Assembly (NCBI RefSeq): GCF_031583575.1
Contig: NZ_CP134146.1
Location: 3,968,001 to 4,032,000, forward strand
DNA from: Thalassotalea nanhaiensis
Lineage (GTDB): Bacteria > Pseudomonadota > Gammaproteobacteria > Enterobacterales > Alteromonadaceae
Length of the DNA: 64,000 nucleotides
Direction: 5' to 3'
The notes beneath the pieces are model-generated. The model was not told the origin of the DNA. It did no database searches and worked only from the letters and a program-made list of their open reading frames with translations. Shown here piece by piece: positions 1 to 16,601 of the stretch (the stretch's first letter is position 1; each line of letters starts with the position of its first letter). The translations under genes and the position numbers were made by a program.

Positions 1-4
1 GGTT

Positions 5-1348
5 TTATAGAAACCGCTTTAATATTCTATCTATTTGGGTCAGTTTAATTTTACGTAACAGCTCTCTTGGCTTATCAGGGTAATCTTGAACTGATTCAAT
101 GTCATTGATTGAAGTGACGCGGGTAGTATTCGCTAAAACCCCATTTAACTCCTGCTGCCAGCCTGCTTTAAGCTGTTGGCTTTTATCACAAACCAATAGT
201 CCATTTTCAAGATCCAAGCTCCATGCTCGCGGGTTTAAGTTACTACCGGTAATAAGGTGGTAAGTATCATCAGCAACAACACCTTTTAAATGATAACTGT
301 TCGTCCCATCTAACCACAGGTGTAGATTTAATTGGCCTTTATCTATGTATTGTTGATTACGTTTGATGAAATTTCTCAGCAGCATTTCATAAATATAAGG
401 CACAATTCCGATAGTTGAAAACTTGTCTGGCTCAGAAATATAAAAATCATTCGCTCTTTTATCACCAACTACAATTGTAACCTCTACTCCCCTTTTAAGA
501 GCACGATTTAAATCAGCACTTAATGATTTAGGAAAGTTAAAATAGGGTGTAAACACCACTAAAGAATTTGAAGCGGCTTTAAACACTCTTCTAGCCGTAA
601 TATTAAGTTGATTTCCACGTGCTCCTAAACCGACCATTGGCGCAACAATCAAATCAGCTTTAGCTGTAGCTGCTCCTTGTACTTTATATGGTGCATGTTT
701 AATAGACGCTTTCAACTTACTAATTAACGGCTTAATTTGCTTTTTATTTGGCACTTGTGCCTGGTTTAATTTAGGCGCACAACCGCTATGAACAAAGTTA
801 GTATTTAAAAAGTTAACGAAACTGTCTGCGAGGCTGTCGTTATGAAATTTGTGATATCTATCACAACGGTATTTATCGCCAACGTTGAGGTAAATGTCAT
901 TGATACTGGCACCACTAAACAACACTGTATCATCAAAAATGAAACCCTTAAGGTGTAATACTCCTAAGAACTCGCGTCGCTTTACAGCTACACCATAAAT
1001 ATCAATACCATGTTCATATTGCTCAGTTAGGTCTATGTATAATTGCCGGTTGCCAAGAGATTTTTCTGCACCAATTAAACCGCGTTGCGCCCGATGAAAA
1101 TCAACAAATACACGTATATCCAGATCTGGATTTTTTTGCTTAGCCGCAAACAATGCATGCAACACTTCTCTACCCGCTTCATCATCTTGTATATAGAGCG
1201 CAGTAATATAAATACGAGTTTTAGCTGTATTGATTAAGTTTAATAACTCAGTTCTATATTGTTTAGCTGAATGTATTATTTCAAAATCGTCAGCATTAAA
1301 TGGAATAGCATCTTTAAGAGATAGCTTACTTTTGCGGGATAGGATCAT
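5..1348 (-). CDS. pssA: CDP-diacylglycerol--serine O-phosphatidyltransferase
   Basis: Makes phosphatidylserine from CDP-diacylglycerol and L-serine, the first committed step to phosphatidylethanolamine, at the inner face of the cytoplasmic membrane. The 447 residues match the length of the E. coli enzyme (about 451). Two phospholipase-D-type HKD motifs are visible: HLKGFIFDD in the N-terminal half, followed by SGASIND, and HLKGVVADD in the C-terminal half, followed by TGSNLNPRAW. The segments HRAQRGLIGA, VGDKRANDFYI and the basic C-terminus also follow the family. No strong ribosome-binding site precedes the chosen ATG, so the exact start is less sure. It is the gene downstream of the rRNA block but is separated from it by terminators. 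The family call is firm. Confidence 0.95.
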   Translation of the reverse strand: MILSRKSKLSLKDAIPFNADDFEIIHSAKQYRTELLNLINTAKTRIYITALYIQDDEAGREVLHALFAAKQKNPDLDIRVFVDFHRAQRGLIGAEKSLGNRQLYIDLTEQYEHGIDIYGVAVKRREFLGVLHLKGFIFDDTVLFSGASINDIYLNVGDKYRCDRYHKFHNDSLADSFVNFLNTNFVHSGCAPKLNQAQVPNKKQIKPLISKLKASIKHAPYKVQGAATAKADLIVAPMVGLGARGNQLNITARRVFKAASNSLVVFTPYFNFPKSLSADLNRALKRGVEVTIVVGDKRANDFYISEPDKFSTIGIVPYIYEMLLRNFIKRNQQYIDKGQLNLHLWLDGTNSYHLKGVVADDTYHLITGSNLNPRAWSLDLENGLLVCDKSQQLKAGWQQELNGVLANTTRVTSINDIESVQDYPDKPRELLRKIKLTQIDRILKRFL

Positions 1349-1474
1349 CGAATTAGTTTATTTATTATCTATATTTTGATTATAAACGGATTTATAAGGA
1401 TTGTAATAGTACAGCAATAAAAATATGACTTTAGATAATAAAATGTGAAGTGAGGAGAAGTTATTAGCTGTAAT

Positions 1475-1590
1475 TTAGCCGTTTAGTGGCAGGAGGCCCC
1501 AAATCTGGTTACTCGGCAATTGCTCCGGTGTTGTTTTACCTTCTGCATTCTTGAAGTCGTCGTTTGGGATAACTTCATAGTTTGAAACGA
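1475..1590 (-). pseudogene. Possible C-terminal coding remnant
   Basis: An open frame without a usable start reads into a stop at 1475-1477 and gives a protein-like stretch (YEVIPNDDFKNAEGK, then PEQLPSNQIWGLLPLNG). Composition and periodicity look like real coding sequence rather than chance, but no promoter, ribosome-binding site or start codon is visible, and a terminator lies directly upstream. I do not recognise the parent protein. It may be debris left by rearrangement next to the rRNA operon. Confidence 0.25.
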
Positions 1591-1591
1591 A

Positions 1592-1621
1592 AAAAGCCCC
1601 TAGCGTTAGCTAGGGGCTTTT
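1592..1621 (-). terminator. Distal terminator beyond the 5S remnant
   Basis: A perfect 13-bp stem (arms 1592-1604 and 1609-1621) closes a 4-base loop, and a T-run follows on the minus strand. It sits just after the decayed 5S copy, as the main rrn terminator sits after the intact 5S. This suggests a duplicated 5S-plus-terminator unit. Confidence 0.75.
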
Positions 1622-1630
1622 CGGAATTAG

Positions 1631-1842
1631 GAGCCTGGCGGTTTTGGCCATGGATGGCCTATATAGCAAAATTGCAGGAGCAATATTTTGTAGACCTCGG
1701 CTCTGGCATCCTGCTTCGCTCTACCTCCTGCATCCATGCATCCATGCAGTCGTACTCTCACATGGGAACTCCCACACTACCATCGGCGCAACTGCGTTTC
1801 ACTTCTGCCAGTTTTGATATTAGCGCATGGGATCAGATGGTT
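1631..1842 (-). pseudogene. Decayed 5S rRNA copy with an insert
   Basis: Three pieces match the intact 5S gene at 1905-2021 in order: 1631-1640 (3' end), 1753-1807 (central part, nearly exact) and 1825-1842. A palindrome-rich insert at about 1641-1752, containing GGCCATGGATGGCC and repeated GCATCCATGC, breaks it. A second unrelated piece lies at 1808-1824, and the 5' third of the gene is lost. It cannot form a normal 5S RNA. It appears to be a tandem duplicate of 5S that was interrupted and is decaying. Confidence 0.8.
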
Positions 1843-1866
1843 ATTTTTCAAATAACACAAAGCAAA

Positions 1867-1892
1867 AAAGGCTATCCGTTAGGATAGCCTTT
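1867..1892 (-). terminator. Terminator of the downstream rrn operon
   Basis: An 11-bp stem (1867-1877 with 1882-1892) with a 4-base loop is followed by a T-run on the minus strand. It lies 12 bases beyond the intact 5S gene, so it is the expected end of the second rRNA transcript. Confidence 0.85.
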
Positions 1893-1904
1893 CTTTTAAT
1901 TAGG

Positions 1905-2021
1905 AGCCTGGCGATGACCTACTCTCACATGGGAACTCCCACACTACCATCGGCGCAACTGCGTTTCACTTCTGAGTTCGGCATGGGATCAGGTGGTTCC
2001 ACAGTGCTATTGTCGCCAGAC
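1905..2021 (-). rRNA. rrf: 5S ribosomal RNA (second operon)
   Basis: About 117 bases with the conserved 5S core on the minus strand (CCCATGCCGAACTCAGAAG, GCGCCGATGGTAGTGTGGG) and complementary ends (TCTGGCG with CGCCAGGC). It follows 23S in the same direction. The sequence is effectively the same as the copy at 8426-8542. Ends are placed by analogy with E. coli and may be off by one or two bases. Confidence 0.95.
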
Positions 2022-2043
2022 AAAAACTGTTTCGTTAGAAACA

Positions 2044-2062
2044 CCCTGAACTTGTTTCAGGG
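2044..2062. repeat. Palindromic dispersed repeat, copy 1
   Basis: The 19-base element CCCTGAACTTGTTTCAGGG is an imperfect palindrome with 7-8 bp arms. It lies in the 23S-5S spacer of the second operon. Related copies occur at 2118-2136, 8565-8583 and 42936-42954, with a weaker one at 30930-30946. Confidence 0.75.
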
Positions 2063-2117
2063 TCTCCTGACGCTTATTGTGCATCAGAGTTCTAACGTAT
2101 TTAGAAAGCTGTATAGA

Positions 2118-2136
2118 TCCTGAAACAAGTTCAGGA
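2118..2136. repeat. Palindromic dispersed repeat, copy 2 (inverted)
   Basis: TCCTGAAACAAGTTCAGGA is the reverse complement of the copy at 8565-8583. With the copy at 2044 it brackets about 55 bases of the 23S-5S spacer that are absent from the other operon, so this piece may have been gained with the repeats. Confidence 0.75.
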
Positions 2137-2229
2137 CGCGTATTAAACCGTGACTTACTCAAGTCGTATTCTTTAATGCGTGATTTTCATCAGACCATAC
2201 AAACTCAAGCAAAACTGCTTGGGTGTTGT

Positions 2230-5119
<2,890 letters not shown>

Positions 5120-5326
5120 ATACAACCCCAAAAAGTCTTGCAACTTCAAGAATGTCCGGAGACTAATCCGAACTAAGTTATAGGTCTGACATTTTCACGC
5201 ATTCATAAGAATGTTGACATCTTCATGTCAAACCCACAGTAAACTGTGAGCCTTGAGTAAGAACTAATGACAACACGATAAGAGTTGCCATTAATAATGT
5301 TGAGCTGTTGTATAAAACAGCTCGGT

Positions 5327-5348
5327 GATAGCTAACAAGTTAGCTATC
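5327..5348 (-). other. Spacer hairpin conserved by covariation
   Basis: A perfect 10-bp stem with a 2-base centre (arms GATAGCTAAC and GTTAGCTATC). The equivalent in the other operon, 11792-11813, has a different stem sequence (GATAAACAAC with GTTGTTTATC) but the same perfect pairing. This argues that the structure, not the sequence, is kept. It may be a pre-rRNA processing element. Confidence 0.7.
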
Positions 5349-5436
5349 GTGGTAATTCGTACTCTCTATTTCAAGAGCGGGTTTATGATTGGAGGTCATA
5401 AACACGAATTACCGGGTTTAATATCAGCTTTCCAAA

Positions 5437-5448
5437 TTGTTAAAGAGT
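5437..5448 (-). promoter_or_regulatory. Spacer boxA antitermination element
   Basis: The minus strand reads ACTCTTTAACAA, close to the E. coli boxA core (CTCTTTAACA), between 16S and 23S where a spacer boxA is expected. It would recruit NusB/S10 for rRNA antitermination. The same element lies at 11887-11898 in the other operon. Confidence 0.8.
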
Positions 5449-5597
5449 TAATCAACACACGCATTCGGTGCAGATTTTGGTAAAAAACCAAAGGTAAGCT
5501 GTGCTTACCTTTGATTTCTTATTCTTTACTTTCGTTATCATGTAATTTGTGTGAACACTCGCAGAGCCTAAGCTCTCATTAAGTTGTCTACTTAAGG

Positions 5598-7139
<1,542 letters not shown>

Positions 7140-7365
7140 AAAAAGTTGTTACATATGCATCGACAAGCGATGCTACTCAATGAATTCTGAATGTTTCGTC
7201 TAACCAGAAGCTGGTTAAACTAAAACGTACTAATTAACCTATCGCTAGATAAAGTTAATTAATTTGTTTGTGTGTTCATCATCATTAAGTGATTTTTGAT
7301 ACCGAAGTATCTATGTTGTAAATCAATCTTAATGTGAGTGCCCACACAAATTGCATGATAACTAA

Positions 7366-7378
7366 TTGTTAAAGAACC
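7366..7378 (-). promoter_or_regulatory. Leader boxA antitermination element
   Basis: The minus strand reads GGTTCTTTAACAA in the leader upstream of 16S, a boxA-type sequence for antitermination. An identical copy lies at 14144-14156 in the leader of the other operon. Confidence 0.75.
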
Positions 7379-7462
7379 GTTCTATTCGAACGAAGAGCTA
7401 ATCGCATTCGTTAGTCTCTTTTGCTTCAAACCGGCTAGTAGCCTTGTCTGAAGTGGATGCGC

Positions 7463-7490
7463 ATTGTACGTCATCCAGTGTTGATGTCAA
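7463..7490 (-). promoter_or_regulatory. rRNA promoter, proximal (second operon)
   Basis: On the minus strand TTGACA (7485-7490) is followed after 16 bases by TACAAT (7463-7468) and then a GCGCATCC discriminator. The 16-base spacing and G/C-rich discriminator are typical of stringently controlled rRNA promoters. It is the promoter nearer to 16S. Confidence 0.75.
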
Positions 7491-7598
7491 CAGTTATTTT
7501 AAATTAAATTTAAAAGTTTTGTTGCCTGTTAAATTAACAATTAAGCAATTTAACTTATCAAAACTCTTCGTAGCAACTTGCCGTTGAAGAGGATGCGT

Positions 7599-7626
7599 AT
7601 TTTATGTATTTTTCAGATAAGATCAA
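7599..7626 (-). promoter_or_regulatory. rRNA promoter, distal (second operon)
   Basis: TTGATC (7621-7626), a 16-base gap, TAAAAT (7599-7604) and an ACGCATCC discriminator lie on the minus strand. An A/T-rich stretch lies upstream, as expected of an UP element. The two operons share this two-promoter plan. Confidence 0.65.
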
Positions 7627-8275
7627 GCATTAATTTAAATAATTTTCATTTTATTTAATATTGTCTATTCTTTCTACAGCCTTTGTATAATAACGATTAA
7701 AAGTTAATCTATCCGTACAAATGGGTTACACATTACGGACTAAAGCTTCTAATAAACTCCAGCTAAAAGAACTTAATTTATCTGGACAAAATGACATTTT
7801 AGTCACTAAAAACTTAATAAAATAGCCAGTTTATTTAGTATTTATTAAAAACTATAAATAACCATCACTTTACAGCAAAAAATTAAATTGATTTTTGGGT
7901 AATAAAGTGACTTTAATTGCATTTAAATTATAAATGTCTTACCGACTAATTTTATCACCAGCTGCATCTATTTGATTCGATCAACTTTATTTTTATTTTC
8001 TTAGACACTTCCCGCTGGTGTTCAAACGCAAAGTATTCCTAGTTGATGCGGCCATAACATCATTACCAAGCTTTATGGTTTAATTTGATGCGAAGAGTTT
8101 ATACATTAACGATGGAGATCTAAGGGAAAAAGGTCGGACGCATTAAGTACTTAAACAAACACCATATATTGGAGTGTACGTTATGTAATGACAACCAGGT
8201 AAGGCTCATCTCGATTGGTTCGGGTGTTATCGCAGCCTGTAACGTTATTTTTTATAAATAAAAGCTGGAAACAAA
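7627..8275. other. A/T-rich inter-operon region, no gene seen
   Basis: About 640 bases between the distal promoter of one rRNA operon and the terminator of the other. I find no reading frame with a plausible start and ribosome-binding site, and no recognisable RNA gene. The half nearest the promoter is very A/T-rich, which fits UP-element or Fis-binding DNA. Confidence 0.6.
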
Positions 8276-8299
8276 AAAGCCTGCTCGAAAGCAGGCTTT
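8276..8299 (-). terminator. Terminator of the first rrn operon
   Basis: A perfect 10-bp stem (8276-8285 with 8290-8299) around a CGAA loop, followed by TTT on the minus strand. It lies 8 bases after tRNA-Tyr and so places that tRNA inside the rRNA transcript. Confidence 0.85.
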
Positions 8300-8307
8300 A
8301 AGTATGA

Positions 8308-8392
8308 TGGTGGAGGGAGGTGGATTCGAACCACCGAAGGCTGAGCCGTCAGATTTACAATCTGATCCCTTTGGCCACTCGGGAACCCCTCC
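8308..8392 (-). tRNA. tRNA-Tyr (GTA)
   Basis: An 85-base class II tRNA with an encoded CCA end. The acceptor stem GGAGGGG pairs with CCTCCC-type bases near the 3' end, the anticodon loop reads TTGTAAA, and there is a long variable arm and a GGTTCGAATCC T-arm. It starts 33 bases after 5S with no promoter of its own visible and is followed by a terminator, so it is a distal tRNA of the rRNA operon. Confidence 0.95.
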
Positions 8393-8425
8393 AAGATATA
8401 ACGCTTCGCGTTAATCTAAATTGGA

Positions 8426-8542
8426 AGCCTGGCGATGACCTACTCTCACATGGGAACTCCCACACTACCATCGGCGCAACTGCGTTTCACTTCTGAGTTC
8501 GGCATGGGATCAGGTGGTTCCACAGTGCTATTGTCGCCAGAC
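8426..8542 (-). rRNA. rrf: 5S ribosomal RNA (first operon)
   Basis: Same 117-base gene as at 1905-2021, with matching core and closing helix. It lies between 23S and tRNA-Tyr. The spacer to 23S is shorter than in the other operon and carries a single dispersed palindrome at 8565-8583. Confidence 0.95.
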
Positions 8543-8564
8543 AAAAACTGTTACGTTAGTAACA

Positions 8565-8583
8565 TCCTGAACTTGTTTCAGGA
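8565..8583. repeat. Palindromic dispersed repeat, copy 3
   Basis: TCCTGAACTTGTTTCAGGA lies in the 23S-5S spacer of the first operon. It is identical to the copy at 42936-42954, more than 34 kb away, so it is a mobile or amplifying small element rather than part of rRNA processing. Confidence 0.75.
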
Positions 8584-8693
8584 ACTAACGTTAATAATCT
8601 AGAAAGCTGTATTAACAACTTACTCAAGTCGTATTCTTTAATGCGTGATTTTCATCAGACCATACAACTCAAGCAAAACTGCTTGGGTGTTGT

Positions 8694-11583
<2,890 letters not shown>

Positions 11584-11791
11584 ATACAACCCCAAAAAGT
11601 CTTGCAACTTCAAGAATGTCCGGAGACTAATCCGAACTAAGTTATAGGTCTGACATTTTCACGCATTCATAAGAATGTTGACATCTTCATGTCAAACCCA
11701 CAGTAAACTGTGAGCCTTGAGTAAGAACTAATGACAACACGATAAGAGTTGCCATTAATAATGTTGAGCTGTTGTATAAAACAGCTCGGTT

Positions 11792-11813
11792 GATAAACAA
11801 CAAGTTGTTTATC
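11792..11813 (-). other. Spacer hairpin, covarying partner
   Basis: Arms GATAAACAAC and GTTGTTTATC pair perfectly over 10 bp. It is the positional equivalent of 5327-5348 with several compensated base changes, while the flanking spacer sequence is nearly identical. Confidence 0.7.
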
Positions 11814-11886
11814 GTGGTAATTCGTTGAACGTTTATGATTGGAGGTCATAAACACGAATTACCGGGTTTAATATCAGCTTTCCAAA

Positions 11887-11898
11887 TTGTTAAAGAGT
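11887..11898 (-). promoter_or_regulatory. Spacer boxA antitermination element
   Basis: The minus strand reads ACTCTTTAACAA between the tRNA-Ala gene and 23S, identical to the element at 5437-5448. Confidence 0.8.
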
Positions 11899-12002
11899 AC
11901 ATTGATACGCACATTCGGTATCTATGTTGGTAAAAAACCAAATTTAAAACATCTTAAAAGATAATTTAAATTTGGTCTTTCTTGTGAAGAAGAGTAAGTA
12001 AA

Positions 12003-12078
12003 TGGTGGAGCTAAGCAGGATCGAACTGCTGACCTCCTGCGTGCAAGGCAGGCGCTCTCCCAGCTGAGCTATAGCCCC
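12003..12078 (-). tRNA. tRNA-Ala (TGC)
   Basis: A 76-base tRNA with encoded CCA. It begins GGGGCTATAGCTCAGC, has the anticodon loop TTGCAC (anticodon TGC) and T-arm CAGTTCGATCCTG. It sits in the 16S-23S spacer downstream of tRNA-Ile, the common gammaproteobacterial arrangement. Confidence 0.97.
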
Positions 12079-12180
12079 ATTGTTTTACCAATGGTAATTA
12101 GCGCTTTTTACAAGGCATGTTATGACGACGTTTAGTGTTTCTTAAACGAGTCATAATATAACGCAGTAAAAACGTTAATT

Positions 12181-12257
<77 letters not shown>

Positions 12258-12374
12258 ATCATGATGGGTCTGCAACTTAAGTAGTCACGACCTATACTTC
12301 TTCATCTTTCGTTATCATACAATTTGTGTGAACACTCGCAGAGCCTAAGCTCTCATTAAGTTGTCTACTTAAGG

Positions 12375-13916
<1,542 letters not shown>

Positions 13917-14143
13917 AAAAAGTTGTTACATATGCATCGACAAGCGATGCTACTCAATGAATTCTGAATGTTTCGTCTAACCAGAAGCTGGTTAAACTAA
14001 AACGTACTAATTAACTTCATCGCTAAATAAAGATAATTAATTTGTTTGTGTGTTCATCATCATTAAGTGATTTTTGATACCGAGGTATCTATGTTGTAAA
14101 TCAATCTTAATGTGAGTGCCCACACAAATTGCATGATAACTAA

Positions 14144-14156
14144 TTGTTAAAGAACC
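14144..14156 (-). promoter_or_regulatory. Leader boxA antitermination element
   Basis: GGTTCTTTAACAA on the minus strand in the 16S leader, matching 7366-7378 in the other operon. Confidence 0.75.
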
Positions 14157-14240
14157 GTTCTATTCGAACGAAGAGCTAATCGCATTCGTTAGTCTCTTTG
14201 TCTTCAAACTGGCTAGTAGCCTTGCCTGAAGCAGATGCGC

Positions 14241-14268
14241 ATTCTACGCACCTCAGTGTTGAAGTCAA
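14241..14268 (-). promoter_or_regulatory. rRNA promoter, proximal (first operon)
   Basis: TTGACT (14263-14268), 16 bases, TAGAAT (14241-14246), then GCGCATC on the minus strand. The layout is the same as the proximal promoter of the other operon. Confidence 0.7.
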
Positions 14269-14422
14269 CAGTTAATTTCAATAATTTCGAATTTAATTGT
14301 TGTTGTTTGTAACTCGGTAATCCTAACCGTAAACATTACAAACTATCTACACCACTTGCCGCTGGTTGCTCTGCAGTAACGTTGCCGTAACTTGTTGAGA
14401 TTCCCTGTGGAAGTGGATGCGC

Positions 14423-14450
14423 ATTTTAGGGATTTTTGCGCCGCCGTCAA
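14423..14450 (-). promoter_or_regulatory. rRNA promoter, distal (first operon)
   Basis: TTGACG (14445-14450), 16 bases, TAAAAT (14423-14428), then GCGCATCC on the minus strand, with A/T-rich DNA upstream. The roughly 290 bases between here and the next gene hold no other feature I can support. Confidence 0.7.
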
Positions 14451-14744
14451 CACCTTTTTTCATTTAATTTAAATAAAATTGAATTTAGCTATTTATCGTT
14501 CAAATAACACACAACCATTAACACTTATTTAAACTAAGCGGCTAATTATTACTTTGCATGCTTAGCCTTCCCCAATTTACTTTTTCAAACTGGCTTTTTT
14601 ATATGCAAATAAATTAACTCTAATCTGCTGTTATTATGTACTTTTTATTAGTTGTCCTTGCAGTTTGTTAAAATCTAGTTAACATAGGTTTTGATTAGAC
14701 AAATTTCGACAACTATTAACAATAAAAATAATCAGGTATTAATC

Positions 14745-15191
14745 ATGAAATCTCCACTTATCCTAACGTCAGCATTTATTGCAAGTGCATTAACCGTAGT
14801 TGGTTATCTAGTTTCAGACCAAATTGCACAAGTTAATGCTAACTCTATCTCTATAGGTTTATTTATTGGCGCAATCCTTAGCCCAATGATCATCAAACTA
14901 ATGTCTGGTAAAGATAGCGGCTCTGGTGATGTAAAAACCCTTTACGTAGGTAACCTTCCATATAGAGCAAATGAATCAGCTGTTCGCAGTTTATTTTCTG
15001 AATACGGCTTAGTTCATTCAGTAAGACTGATGAAAGATAAGCAAACTGGCAAAAGAAGAGGTTTCGGTTTTGTTGAAATTGCAGCGTCTGATGCGAGTAA
15101 TGCCATAAACTCTTTAAACGATACCGAATTTCAACAACGTACATTGAAGGTACGTGAAGCGAAAGAAAGACCAGAGCCAAACCAAGAATAA
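14745..15191 (+). CDS. Membrane-anchored RRM RNA-binding protein
   Basis: A 148-residue protein with two hydrophobic N-terminal segments (about residues 1-25 and 35-55) followed by one RNA recognition motif (about 65-140). RNP2 reads LYVGNL and RNP1 reads KRRGFGFVEI, both intact with their aromatic residues. Small RRM proteins of this type occur in marine gammaproteobacteria and are usually cytosolic or cold-related. The membrane hairpin suggests RNA binding at the inner membrane, which is an inference. The ATG at 14745 is preferred over an upstream in-frame TTG at 14691, because it begins a typical membrane segment and follows an AGGT-like site. A terminator follows. Confidence 0.85.
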   Translation: MKSPLILTSAFIASALTVVGYLVSDQIAQVNANSISIGLFIGAILSPMIIKLMSGKDSGSGDVKTLYVGNLPYRANESAVRSLFSEYGLVHSVRLMKDKQTGKRRGFGFVEIAASDASNAINSLNDTEFQQRTLKVREAKERPEPNQE

Positions 15192-15210
15192 TATTTATAC
15201 TTTTTAAAAG

Positions 15211-15245
15211 AAAAGGGCCATTGAATTAACAATGGCCCTTTTTTT
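15211..15245. terminator. Bidirectional terminator between the RRM gene and purD
   Basis: A perfect 13-bp stem (15211-15223 with 15230-15242) with a 6-base loop and a T-run on the plus strand. It can also stop purD transcription arriving on the minus strand. Confidence 0.85.
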
Positions 15246-15288
15246 ACATCAGGGATGATGGAATATAAAGTTGGTTTATACCAGCGCT

Positions 15289-16572
15289 TTAACTTTCACG
15301 AGCAATTGCACGGTAAGCGATGTCAGTTCTAAACTGAACATCTTTCCAACTGATTTGATTCAATAATTCATAGGCTGCTTGTTGTGCCGATGTTACAGTT
15401 TCACCTAATGCAGTTGCGCATAATACTCGCCCACCAGATGTTACTATATTACCGTCACTTTCAGCTGTACCGGCGTGAAATGTTTTACGGTCAGTTAATG
15501 TATTTATTTCTAAACCTGAAATAACTTCACCTTTACCATATGAACCAGGATAACCACCAGCGGCTAAAACAACGCCAACGGCAGCACGTGGATCAAAGTC
15601 GATTGTTGCTTTATCTAACTCACCATTACAAGCAAGTAAACATAGCTCAACTAAATCTGATTGTAAGCGCATCATAATTGGTTGTGTTTCTGGATCACCA
15701 AAACGACAGTTATATTCAATCACATTTGGTGTCCCATCAGCTGCGATCATTAAACCAGCGTATAAAAACCCGGTATATGGTGCATCTTCATTAGCCATAC
15801 CTTCAACCGTTGGCAGAATTACTTCATTCATGATGCGTTGGTGAATTTCAGCAGTAACAACTGGAGCAGGTGAATAAGCGCCCATACCACCAGTGTTTGG
15901 ACCTTCATCATTATTGTAAGCACGTTTATGATCTTGGCTAGTTGCCATGGCCAATACATTTTTACCGTCTACCATAACAATAAAGCTAGCTTCTTCGCCT
16001 TCCAAGAACTCTTCAATCACAACGCGATGACCTGCGTCGCCAAATGCATTACCAGCCAACATGTCTTTAATTGCATCTTCAGCTTCTTGAAGAGTCATAG
16101 CAACAATAACACCTTTACCTGCTGCTAGACCGTCTGCTTTAACAACAATTGGTGCACCTTGCTGACGTACGTATGCAATTGCTGGTTCAATTTCAGTAAA
16201 GTTTTCATAACTTCCAGAAGGAATATTATTACGTGCTAAGAAATCTTTAGTGAAAGACTTTGAACCTTCAAGTTGTGCGGCTTTAGCACTTGGACCAAAA
16301 ATAGCAAGACCTTGAGCCTGGAAAGCATCCACTACACCATCAACTAATGGCTGCTCTGGTCCTACAATTGTTAAAGCTACGTTGTGCTCTTTTGCAAAAG
16401 CAATTAAGCCTTGGGTATCGTCACTAGAAACTGCGATGTTTTCTAGTTTTGATTCCGTTGCAGTACCTGCATTACCAGGTGCTACAAAGACTTTATTTAC
16501 AGAGCTAGATTGTGCGGCTTTCCATGCAAGTGCATGTTCTCGACCACCACTACCAATTACTAAAACGTTCAT
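15289..16572 (-). CDS. purD: Phosphoribosylamine--glycine ligase
   Basis: GAR synthetase, second step of de novo purine synthesis: joins phosphoribosylamine and glycine using ATP. 427 residues, as in the E. coli enzyme. The N-terminal GSGGREHAL (residues 7-15), the ATP-grasp segment VVKADGLAAGKGV, EEFLEGEEASFI and NCRFGDPETQ are all present. It is downstream of an exported methyltransferase gene by 29 bases, probably in one transcript, and ends before a bidirectional terminator. In many gammaproteobacteria purD directly follows purH; here the methyltransferase separates them. Confidence 0.97.
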   Translation of the reverse strand: MNVLVIGSGGREHALAWKAAQSSSVNKVFVAPGNAGTATESKLENIAVSSDDTQGLIAFAKEHNVALTIVGPEQPLVDGVVDAFQAQGLAIFGPSAKAAQLEGSKSFTKDFLARNNIPSGSYENFTEIEPAIAYVRQQGAPIVVKADGLAAGKGVIVAMTLQEAEDAIKDMLAGNAFGDAGHRVVIEEFLEGEEASFIVMVDGKNVLAMATSQDHKRAYNNDEGPNTGGMGAYSPAPVVTAEIHQRIMNEVILPTVEGMANEDAPYTGFLYAGLMIAADGTPNVIEYNCRFGDPETQPIMMRLQSDLVELCLLACNGELDKATIDFDPRAAVGVVLAAGGYPGSYGKGEVISGLEINTLTDRKTFHAGTAESDGNIVTSGGRVLCATALGETVTSAQQAAYELLNQISWKDVQFRTDIAYRAIARES

Positions 16573-16601
16573 TCATTTTTCCTAACTGAAATATAAAGCG
16601 G

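Larger units (their letters stand above)
5120..5597 (-). other. 16S-23S spacer without tRNA genes
   Basis: The spacer holds no tRNA, unlike the sister operon. It shows a hairpin at 5327-5348, a second stem formed by 5351-5360 with 5404-5413, and a spacer boxA at 5437-5448. About 170 bases next to 23S are nearly identical to the other operon. The part nearest 16S differs completely, where the sister copy has the Ile and Ala tRNA genes. Confidence 0.85.

Noticed and set aside
1582-2123. Two overlapping frames of about 100 residues on the plus strand
   Set aside because: They are translations of the 5S remnant, the terminators and the intact 5S gene read backwards.
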